Assembly: GCA_018670825.1 (NCBI GenBank)
Contig: JABHIW010000066.1
Coordinates: 46,611 to 110,610, forward strand
Source: Candidatus Scalindua sp.
Lineage (GTDB): Bacteria; Planctomycetota; Brocadiia; Brocadiales; Scalinduaceae
DNA length: 64,000 bases
Direction of reading: 5' to 3'
Shown: positions 10,045 to 17,410 of the stretch, piece after piece
How the letters are laid out: the number at the start of each line of letters is the position of its first letter
Position numbering within the stretch: position 1 is the first letter of the stretch
Notes under the pieces: generated by a model
Told to the model about the DNA's origin: nothing
Seen by the model: only the letters and a program-made list of their open reading frames with translations
Databases searched by the model: none
Made by a program: the position numbers and the translations under genes

Positions 10045-11499
10045 ATGAAAATCCTCATAGTAGATGATAATAAAGAAAATCTCTATATATTGGAAACTCT
10101 ATTGAGAGGAAGTGGCTATGATATTACATCAGCATTAAACGGTGCAGATGCAATGGAAATGCTCTGGAATGTTAATGACGTTGACATGATTATTTCAGAT
10201 ATATTAATGCCGGTAATGGACGGATTCCAACTATGTAAAAAGGTAAAGAGTAATGATAATTTCAAACATATTCCTGTCGTATTTTACACGGGAACCTTCA
10301 CAGATAATAAAGATGAGGAGCTTGCCATAAAATTGGGGGTAGACAAGTATATTAGAAAGCCCATTCGTGCAGATAAACTTGAAAGTATTATACAGGAGAT
10401 GTTAAAAAGTATTGACGATGGAACATTAAAGACCAGGGAGTTGTCTTTGGAAGAAGATAAAATGGTGTATACACTTTACAATGAACGTCTGGTTGAAAAA
10501 TTGGAGCATAAGGTTCTTGAGTTAGAAAATGAAACAATCGAACGTAAAGAAGCTGAAGAAAGAACAAAATATCTTGCAACCTTCCCTCAGTTAACTATCA
10601 ACCCTATCTTAGAGATAAATCAATCGGGAGAAATTGTTTTTCATAATAATGCAGCTTCAAATATTCTAGAGAAGTCAGGCCTTAAAGAGAACCTACATAT
10701 ATATGTACCAGAAAACATAAATGAAATCTTCTATGATTTAAAAAGTGGAAAAAAAGCCTCGCTATGTTGCGATGTTAAAATAGGAGATTTAATATTAGAA
10801 GAAAACATACATTATGTATCAACATTTAACGTCTTGCGTATATACACAAGAGACATTACCGAACGCAAACAGTCGGAGCAACAAATTAAACTAGGCATTG
10901 AAAAGCTAAAATTGACCGTTGACGGAGTCATCAATGCACTGACATTGACTGTTGAATATAGAGACCCTTATACGGCTGGTCACCAGCAACGAGTGAGCAA
11001 TCTAGCCTGTGTAATAGCGCGAGAGATAGGGCTGCCAAAGGACCAAGTTGAAGGAATTCGCATCGCAGGAGTTCTCCATGATATAGGGAAGATGCATATA
11101 CCGACTGAGATCCTGAGTAGACCCGGTAAACTTAATGAAAATGAGTTCAACATTGTGAAATCTCATGCTCAGGCAGGTTATGACATACTGAAAGGGTTAG
11201 AATTCCCATGGCCCATTGCTGATATTGTCCATCAGCATCACGAAAAAATAGATGGTTCCGGATATCCTTTTGGCCTGCCAAGCGGTGACATCATTATAGA
11301 AGCGAGGATTTTATGTGTGGCAGATGTTGTAGAGGCTATGGCCTCTCACAGACCCTACCGTCCGTCTCTCAGTATGGACAAAACGCTAAAAGAGATCTCT
11401 GAAAATAAGGGTGTCTGTTATGATAGAGAAGTGGTGGATGCATGTATGAAGGTTATCAAAGAGAAAAAATTTGTGTTTGAGCAACTGAGATCATTTTGA
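10045..11499 (+). CDS. REC-HD-GYP response regulator, predicted c-di-GMP phosphodiesterase
   Basis: A 484-residue protein. The N-terminal receiver domain has acidic residues VDDNKEN and phospho-acceptor Asp52 (SDILMPVMDG). A coiled coil and a PAS-like segment (about 175-275) follow, then a full HD-GYP domain (about 295-470) with HQQRVSNLA, LHDIGKMHIP, HQHHEKIDGSGYP and ADVVEAM. HD-GYP enzymes hydrolyse cyclic di-GMP. All metal-binding His/Asp motifs appear intact, so it is probably active. A GGGAG site precedes the ATG. It lies just after the 5968 kinase gene, probably in one operon. Its last codons overlap, in another frame, a copy of the tail of the zinc-ribbon-like gene at 2766, suggesting that the 3' end was rebuilt by recombination. 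Confidence 0.9.
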   Translation: MKILIVDDNKENLYILETLLRGSGYDITSALNGADAMEMLWNVNDVDMIISDILMPVMDGFQLCKKVKSNDNFKHIPVVFYTGTFTDNKDEELAIKLGVDKYIRKPIRADKLESIIQEMLKSIDDGTLKTRELSLEEDKMVYTLYNERLVEKLEHKVLELENETIERKEAEERTKYLATFPQLTINPILEINQSGEIVFHNNAASNILEKSGLKENLHIYVPENINEIFYDLKSGKKASLCCDVKIGDLILEENIHYVSTFNVLRIYTRDITERKQSEQQIKLGIEKLKLTVDGVINALTLTVEYRDPYTAGHQQRVSNLACVIAREIGLPKDQVEGIRIAGVLHDIGKMHIPTEILSRPGKLNENEFNIVKSHAQAGYDILKGLEFPWPIADIVHQHHEKIDGSGYPFGLPSGDIIIEARILCVADVVEAMASHRPYRPSLSMDKTLKEISENKGVCYDREVVDACMKVIKEKKFVFEQLRSF

Positions 11500-11548
11500 C
11501 AAAGGAACGACTTGCGAAACAGGTAAAAAGAGAGTAAATGATAAGTAA
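11489..11548 (+). pseudogene. Duplicated tail of the 2766 zinc-ribbon-like gene
   Basis: Read one frame away from the HD-GYP gene, these bases encode DHFDKGTTCETGKKRVNDK plus a stop. The 2766 gene ends DYFDKGTICEIYKKRANDK plus a stop. The match covers 19 codons with 14 identical residues and the same stop position. No upstream part of the small gene is present. This is a gene fragment, not an expressed gene. Confidence 0.7.
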
Positions 11549-11680
11549 AGCTTAAGGGATTTGTATTTAAGAGGTAATATCGAGAATTAATTGATATGAA
11601 AATAAGATGTCGTCTTGGTTTCTTAACTTTACCTTGTGCCCTTACACCTTAGTAATATCTTCAAAACTTTTTATATACAA

Positions 11681-11709
11681 TTGACATCCCATATCTGTTT
11701 TCGTATATT
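11681..11709 (+). promoter_or_regulatory. Sigma-70-type promoter for the 11804 gene
   Basis: TTGACA at 11681-11686 and TATATT at 11704-11709 are separated by exactly 17 bases. The first is a perfect -35 box and the second is close to the -10 consensus. A leader of roughly 85-90 bases would precede the ATG at 11804. No other promoter-like pair in the 300-base gap is as good. Confidence 0.6.
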
Positions 11710-11803
11710 TGCAAATACAATGAGGCTTATAATCAGCCAGAAACAGGTATCTTGATACTGTTAATTTACAAAGGCACATTGTGGTGGAAGAGAGGATTTC
11801 GCT

Positions 11804-12595
11804 ATGTTAAAAAGACTATTAATTATCAATCTGATATCTGTTTTACTGCTTACCGGGTTTGTATCCACTAGCAGTGCTAAGGACATAACTAAACGTTATC
11901 CCGTTAATACTACAATAGTTTCACAAGCCGACCATGAAGAGTTAAAAAAGCTTTTAAATGGTATAACGGAAGACCGTCCTGACTGTAAAAAACTTGCAGA
12001 TAATCCTGTATTCAAGACATATATTAACTCTCTACCCAACAATGAGCATATTAAAGCGTTACATAATATAAGCCGTAGAGAAGCAGAACGCATTATAGAA
12101 AATTGCACATCAGAAGGGATCATTCAATTAATCGCTAATTACAAAGTAAACAAAACTCATCCTGACTATCCTGACATTGTCAATAAACAGATGTTTAAAG
12201 ATTACGTCAACAATCTACCTTTGCAGCAGATAGAACCGGCACTACGTATTATGGAATATGGCACAGCAGAAGAGATCATTCAATTAATCGCTAATTACAA
12301 GTCTCAAAGAGATTACCAGGAATCACATAGGTTAATGATTCAAAATGTGATTGATAACTATAACGTATTTGACAAATCTCATGCTATAAACATACTTCAG
12401 GATTGGATAAATAAAGTGGAAGATAATGCGAAGGTAATGAGTTTGAGTGTTAAAGATTCTCGCTCCTATAGCCATGAAAACTCTCATTTAGTTACTTACA
12501 ATATTACCAGAGGACCAAATAAACAAAAATATATGTATACGTTTAATCCTTATGCTAATGTCTGTCAAAAGGTAGTAGATTGGCATACACCTTAA
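11804..12595 (+). CDS. Secreted protein with internal 52-residue repeat, unrecognised
   Basis: The 263-residue product has a signal peptide (about residues 1-25, cleavage near SSAKD) and is otherwise helical and hydrophilic. Two consecutive repeats end in the same words, IIQLIANYK. The underlying 27 bases are identical at 12118-12144 and 12274-12300, exactly 52 codons apart, which points to a recent internal duplication. The C-terminal region (about 190-263) is different and richer in Ser, Tyr and Asn. No catalytic motif or named domain is recognised. A GAGGA site precedes the ATG, and a good promoter lies upstream, so it is probably transcribed alone. Confidence 0.55.
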   Translation: MLKRLLIINLISVLLLTGFVSTSSAKDITKRYPVNTTIVSQADHEELKKLLNGITEDRPDCKKLADNPVFKTYINSLPNNEHIKALHNISRREAERIIENCTSEGIIQLIANYKVNKTHPDYPDIVNKQMFKDYVNNLPLQQIEPALRIMEYGTAEEIIQLIANYKSQRDYQESHRLMIQNVIDNYNVFDKSHAINILQDWINKVEDNAKVMSLSVKDSRSYSHENSHLVTYNITRGPNKQKYMYTFNPYANVCQKVVDWHTP

Positions 12596-12797
12596 TTACG
12601 AATGGCTTTCAGGAGAGGGGCAACATCTTCCTTAATATTATCTCTTCAAGCCTTTTCATGATAGAAGTCATTGAGAAGAGAGAACCATACCGAAAACCCT
12701 CCCATATCCTCTTCTCCTCTTTCTAATAATTTTGCACTATTTTCTTATATCCCCCCTGCTCTTATTTTTTCCAGAGACTTTAGAAAGAAGCACATCC

Positions 12798-12872
12798 TTT
12801 CTTAACCATTCTGGAGAAGATTTTCCACGCGAACTTATGGACAGAGGCATTATAGTGAAAGGGAACAGGTGA
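12798..12872 (+). pseudogene. Internally deleted copy of the tandem 12988/14378 gene family
   Basis: Bases 12798-12811 (encoding FLNHS in the intact gene) match 13822-13835. After about 16 unrelated bases, 12828-12872 encode RELMDRGIIVKGNR plus a stop, matching the end of the 12988 gene (RELMERGIIVKENR). The DNA beyond the stop also matches the region between the two intact genes. This is therefore the leftover of a third, upstream tandem copy, with about 380 bases deleted inside and its 5' half lost. Confidence 0.75.
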
Positions 12873-12987
12873 ATGACTTCTTACCACCTGTAGAAATTAT
12901 ATTTATTGATTTTTGATGAATAATGGTTATCGTGGAGAAAAACTCATTAAAGATGAAATTCTAAAATAGAAAGAGAGGAATAAACAG

Positions 12988-14259
12988 ATGAATCAGACAC
13001 TTATAATTCGATGTATCATAAGTAAAAAATATCAATTAATGTGCATTGTTTTGTCTCTGTTCAGCATACTGTTCCTCACAACTGATTGCCAGAGCCAGCA
13101 AGCAGGAGAAACCGGATATGAAGCACCGGGTATCTTAAGAGCAAGCGAGATACTGCCACCAGAACTCCTTGAAGGAGAACATTATAAAGTAATGGAGGAG
13201 GTTGCTACCTATGACCTTACCAACCATTTCACCATCTCGACTGCTTTTGGACAATTTGAGGTGATTGGTGAGGATATGCTGCAAATACGTATTCAAGAGA
13301 TTCTCGCCATAGTAGCTTTGCAGGAGGTAAAGAAGACGAAAGGCTTCCGCGATGCTGCGGAACAAGCAGCCATGAGCCCACTCAAAGGAGCACGTAATCT
13401 TATTGTCCATCCGGTTGATACCGTTACCGGAATTCCAAGGGGAGTCGGTAGACTTTTTGCGCCAGAAGATGATATGTTTATGGATAATGTTGAGTATAGA
13501 GTAACTGAGGAAATGGCCGGTTTTTTCAAGCTGAAACTACAGCATGCACACATTTTGGGAGTGAACGTATACACAACTAACAAGATACTTCAAAGGGAGC
13601 TGAACGGGGTTACATGGGCAAAATTTGCAAGCGGGATGCGTGTTAAATTTAATATGGAGATATTTAGAAGTATTTACAATGCCGCATTCTTTACGGTTAA
13701 TGATACTGAGTTTACACAAAATATGGACCAGATGATACTTGACAACACACCTGAAAATCTTGCAACACTAAATCGTAAGAAATTGAAGCAGATGGGAACG
13801 AGAGAAGAGATAGTGGAAAAATTTCTTAACCATTCAATTCTTACCCCACGCCATCAAACAGTTATCGTGCACGCCCTTGCGGAAATGAGGCAGGCAAAGA
13901 ACCGGAGATGTTTTATCGAACAGGCTAATTATTCAGCATATGAGGAAGACGCCTTCTTCTTCCAGCGAATTGCCGAAATGATGTTAGACTATCATAAAAA
14001 TGTGGAATCAATAGTAGAGATAATTCCTGCTCGGAGGGCTGTTGTCGGTTATACTGCCCAAAAGTCAATTGTTGCGACGATGCCGATAGATTATGTTTAC
14101 TGGGCAGAACGGGCTGATAAGGGAGTAGATGCTCTCCTACATTTAAAATCACAAGGTCGACTTGTCAAAAGCGTGAAGTTGATTATCACAGGCAGAGTGA
14201 CTCCAAGGGTTAAACGCGAACTTATGGAGAGAGGCATTATAGTAAAAGAGAACAGGTAA
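12988..14259 (+). CDS. Exported protein of an unnamed tandem family (copy A)
   Basis: The 423-residue product starts with a basic and hydrophobic leader (about residues 1-36) ending LTTDCQSQ. This is lipobox-like, but Asp before the Cys is unusual. The mature part shares with 14378 and 42013 the words PELLEGE, RIQEILAI, HPVDTVTGIPRGVG, LQRELN, EEIVEKFLNH, SPRHQT-like (TPRHQTVIVHALAEM), a segment ending YHKNVE, a hydrophobic VVGYTAQ stretch, and a C-terminal TGRVTPRVKRELMERGIIV. I know no named domain for it. The mid-region VSEMAKGARGDSEE of copy B is replaced here by a shorter acidic stretch (APEDDMFMDN). A GAGAGGA site precedes the ATG. Function unknown. Confidence 0.6.
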   Translation: MNQTLIIRCIISKKYQLMCIVLSLFSILFLTTDCQSQQAGETGYEAPGILRASEILPPELLEGEHYKVMEEVATYDLTNHFTISTAFGQFEVIGEDMLQIRIQEILAIVALQEVKKTKGFRDAAEQAAMSPLKGARNLIVHPVDTVTGIPRGVGRLFAPEDDMFMDNVEYRVTEEMAGFFKLKLQHAHILGVNVYTTNKILQRELNGVTWAKFASGMRVKFNMEIFRSIYNAAFFTVNDTEFTQNMDQMILDNTPENLATLNRKKLKQMGTREEIVEKFLNHSILTPRHQTVIVHALAEMRQAKNRRCFIEQANYSAYEEDAFFFQRIAEMMLDYHKNVESIVEIIPARRAVVGYTAQKSIVATMPIDYVYWAERADKGVDALLHLKSQGRLVKSVKLIITGRVTPRVKRELMERGIIVKENR

Positions 14260-14377
14260 ATGACTTCTTATTACAACCTATAGAAGTTGTATTTATTGAT
14301 TTTGATGAATAATGGTTATACGTTTTGAAAAACGCAGTAAAGATGAAATTCTAAAATAGAAAGAAAGGAATAAACAG

Positions 14378-15748
14378 ATGAACCAGACATTTACAATTCG
14401 ATGTATAATAAGCAAAAGATGTCAATTAATGTGCATTGTTTTGTCTCTGTTTAGTTTGCTTTCCCTCACTACCGGTTGCCTGAGCCAACAGGCAGCAACA
14501 AAAACTACTGATAATTCAAAAAAACAGGCACTTTCTGCTGAAACAGCAGCAGGAACTGTAGGGTACGAAACACCGGAGATTTTAAAGGCAAGTGAGATAT
14601 TACCACCAGAGCTGATCGAAGGTGAGAATTATAATGTAAACGAAGATATTTTGACATACGGTTTTACCAACTACTACACAATTATGTCACCGGTCGGTAT
14701 ATTTGAAGCCGAGGGTGATGACATGTTACGAATCCGGATTCATGAGATTAAGGCTATAGGAGCCTTACATGATATTAAAAAATCAAAGGCCTTCGGCGAA
14801 GCAGCACAAAAGGCTGCTACGAGTTCTGTCAAGGGAGCCTTGAGCCTGATTTCACATCCTGTTAATACGGTATCCGGAGTGCCAAAAGGTATTGGTAAGC
14901 TTTTTTCGAGAGTTAGTGAAATGGCAAAGGGTGCGCGCGGTGACTCGGAGGAAAGCGTGGCAAAAGAGCTGATTGGTTTTTCAGCAGTAAAACGGCAGTA
15001 TGCATACAAAATGGGAGTGGACGTTTACTCATCTAACGAAGTGCTTCAGCGTGAGCTGAATAGTGTATCGTGGGCAGGTTTTGCTGGTGGAGTAGGTATA
15101 TCACTTGCTACGAGGGCCGTTAAAGGCGCTTCGAAATTAGCATACTTCTCAATCAAGGGTACAAAATTTATCTATGGAATGAACAAAATTCTGCTCGACA
15201 ATGCCCCTGAAGATCTCAGACGCATAAACCGTGAAAAGCTGCTTCAAATGGGGATAAAAAATACGGTCATTGAAGAATTTCTGCGCAATCCAAATTTCTC
15301 ACCTCGCCACGAAACTATCCTGGTACACGCTCTGTCAAAAATGGAGGGAGTCAGGAATCGTGATAAATTTATAAGACAGGCGCTCTTCGCAGAGTCTGAG
15401 TTAGATGCATTGGTTTTCCAGCAGATTGCGGAAATGTTGTACGGATACCATACACAAGTTGGACCAATAAGTGAAATTATACCGTTGCGTCGTATAGCGG
15501 TGGGTTATACGGCAGATCAGGCGGTAGTAATAGCGCTTCCGACGGACTATATATACTGGACAGAGCGTACCTCCCTTGGCTTAGGGGCCGTTACTCAATT
15601 ACAATCCACTGAGCGCACGGTCAAGCGAACGGAATTATGGCTAACCGGAAGATTAACTCCGAGAGCCAGGAAAGAAATTGAAGAGACAGGAGTGATCGTT
15701 AATGAACGAATAGGCGAACGCTTAATGCCACCATCAACGCAAGAATAA
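14378..15748 (+). CDS. Putative lipoprotein of the same unnamed family (copy B)
   Basis: The 456-residue paralogue has a leader nearly identical to copy A but with a canonical lipobox (LTTGC, lipidated Cys about 34). The mature N-terminus adds a spacer rich in Lys, Thr and Ala that copy A lacks. The middle has a small-residue, weakly hydrophobic stretch HPVNTVSGVPKGIGKLF and a second one WAGFAGGVGISLATRA, which could contact a membrane. The roughly 120 bases upstream are nearly the same as those upstream of copy A, showing tandem duplication that included the promoter region. It is closer in sequence to the 42013 copy than to copy A. Function unknown. Confidence 0.6.
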   Translation: MNQTFTIRCIISKRCQLMCIVLSLFSLLSLTTGCLSQQAATKTTDNSKKQALSAETAAGTVGYETPEILKASEILPPELIEGENYNVNEDILTYGFTNYYTIMSPVGIFEAEGDDMLRIRIHEIKAIGALHDIKKSKAFGEAAQKAATSSVKGALSLISHPVNTVSGVPKGIGKLFSRVSEMAKGARGDSEESVAKELIGFSAVKRQYAYKMGVDVYSSNEVLQRELNSVSWAGFAGGVGISLATRAVKGASKLAYFSIKGTKFIYGMNKILLDNAPEDLRRINREKLLQMGIKNTVIEEFLRNPNFSPRHETILVHALSKMEGVRNRDKFIRQALFAESELDALVFQQIAEMLYGYHTQVGPISEIIPLRRIAVGYTADQAVVIALPTDYIYWTERTSLGLGAVTQLQSTERTVKRTELWLTGRLTPRARKEIEETGVIVNERIGERLMPPSTQE

Positions 15749-15929
15749 ACTATCCATATGTGTGAGTATTTATTTTACAGAGTGTCCTGGCAAAAAAAGG
15801 TTGTCTATTAAGCAAAAAGTAAGATAATGGATTGTACCCCATTCGTTAAGACTTTATCATTTTTTCAAAGAAACAGGCTCTTTTTTCCATTACAATGAAA
15901 AATTATTTTTCTGTTGTTACGAGGTGTAC

Positions 15930-16616
15930 ATGGTAAAGAAGATTTACAATTCGTTAACTCAGGTCTGCTTCAAGGATAGATTCCTCTTCCTCCTTATCTC
16001 CATATTGTGTTTGTTACTACTCACTCCTATCTTCAAAGGCTTTATCGGAATTCGTATTTTGATGGACGCATTCATCACTGCGATATTGATATTTGGAACC
16101 TACGCTGCTAGCAGGAAAATCTATATTACTATTACCGCTGCATCACTTGCCCTACCGATGCTCGTGTCAATCTGGATAAGCCATTTTGTAGATATCCCTT
16201 TTCTGGTTTTCATGGGAGATTGCTTTGGGATAATATTTTTAGCTTTTCTCGTAATCGTTATACTGTCATTCATATTCGGTGAACTTGAAGTTACCACCAA
16301 TGTTATCTACGCATCAATTGTTGTTTATCTGCTCATCGCCATAATGTGGGCATTCGTATATTCAGTTTTGGAGAGTATCCAACCGGGATCTTTTACCATA
16401 GGAGAAGGTCAAATCGACGTCGGAAGACGACTTTATATTTACTACAGTTTTGTCACTATCACAACATTAGGTTACGGAGATATCACCCCTACAACTGACC
16501 TGGCAAATTCCTTCTCATTTCTTGAAGCGGTCACCGGTCAGCTTTATCTCGCCATACTGATAGCGAGACTGGTCGGTATACAGATCGCTCAATCAATGAA
16601 CAGGAAGGCAGGTTAG
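15930..16616 (+). CDS. Potassium-channel-like membrane protein
   Basis: About 228 residues with five or six hydrophobic segments. A pore helix and selectivity filter lie near the C-terminus: TTLGYGDITP matches the potassium channel signature T(V/L)GYGD exactly. The last segment (FLEAVTGQLYLAILIARLVG) is the inner helix. The earlier helices do not show a regular Arg voltage-sensor pattern, so voltage gating is doubtful. No cytoplasmic RCK or cyclic-nucleotide domain is attached. The frame opens at GTG 15924, but ATG 15930 sits correctly behind the ACGAGG site and is preferred. Confidence 0.8.
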   Translation: MVKKIYNSLTQVCFKDRFLFLLISILCLLLLTPIFKGFIGIRILMDAFITAILIFGTYAASRKIYITITAASLALPMLVSIWISHFVDIPFLVFMGDCFGIIFLAFLVIVILSFIFGELEVTTNVIYASIVVYLLIAIMWAFVYSVLESIQPGSFTIGEGQIDVGRRLYIYYSFVTITTLGYGDITPTTDLANSFSFLEAVTGQLYLAILIARLVGIQIAQSMNRKAG

Positions 16617-16691
16617 ATAATTATATCATCCCTGTCTAATCTATAATCTATACCAATAATATTTACCACTTCGTACAAATATGTTTCAATA

Positions 16692-17231
16692 CTATTTTAC
16701 CGGCGGAAAATTGCTGAGAACGTTCCTTACTACCTCGTTTATTCTCTCATTCCGTTTTACAGGGTTCGAATAATTGCGTACCTCTCCCTGTGCGATACCT
16801 CTCCAGATTAATTCCCTTGACTGAGCATCAACAAAATCAAGAACAAATGTTCCCTCCTCATACTGATATACATCATATTGTGTGGTTGCCGCGTAGGAAC
16901 CTCCATGCAGCATCGCACGTCCACCATATGAATAGTTCCATGCTCTAACATCCATTTTTTCTTCCTTTGCCACATGCATCGATATCAGAAAATCAGGGCT
17001 ATCGGTCGTCATCTTACAACCTTTGGTTTCTAATTGGGCGTTCACTGCCTTTTGTATTCGTTTTACATTCAAAGTATGAATATTTTCCTGAACAGATACA
17101 GACATCCAGTTAAATGTTTTCAGGTCAGTATAATTAGTTTCCGGATCATAGTCATACTGATATGAAACCGTGGAACATCCAAAAGCTACAACCATCAGGC
17201 TTGAAATAATTAGTAAGCGTATTGACTTCAT
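16692..17231 (-). CDS. DUF4136-type lipoprotein
   Basis: The open frame extends to 17342, but the ATG ending at 17231 has a strong GGGGAGG site 8 bases before it and starts a clean lipoprotein signal (MKSIRLLIISS ... VVAFGCSTV), so I choose that start: 179 residues. The mature protein has the DUF4136 pattern: YDPETNYTDLKTFNW near the start, INAQLETKG-like word AVNAQLETKG, PDFLISMHVA, and a C-terminal RELIWRGIAQGEV. DUF4136 proteins are small outer-membrane-associated lipoproteins of unknown role. It lies between two channel genes, facing the potassium-channel-like gene. Family call is good; function unknown. Confidence 0.75.
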   Translation of the reverse strand: MKSIRLLIISSLMVVAFGCSTVSYQYDYDPETNYTDLKTFNWMSVSVQENIHTLNVKRIQKAVNAQLETKGCKMTTDSPDFLISMHVAKEEKMDVRAWNYSYGGRAMLHGGSYAATTQYDVYQYEEGTFVLDFVDAQSRELIWRGIAQGEVRNYSNPVKRNERINEVVRNVLSNFPPVK

Positions 17232-17410
17232 AAATGCCTCCCCTGAAAATATAAATATATGAAAGTATAAAATTGATAGTATCGGCATCTGCATTAAAGC
17301 AGACGGCTCCCTGTAGTACACGGTCGAGTACCACTTCGCCAACCCTTGTCATAACCATACAGATAAAACCACTCACTCATGAATGAGCTAAAACCTACCA
17401 TATCTACATT

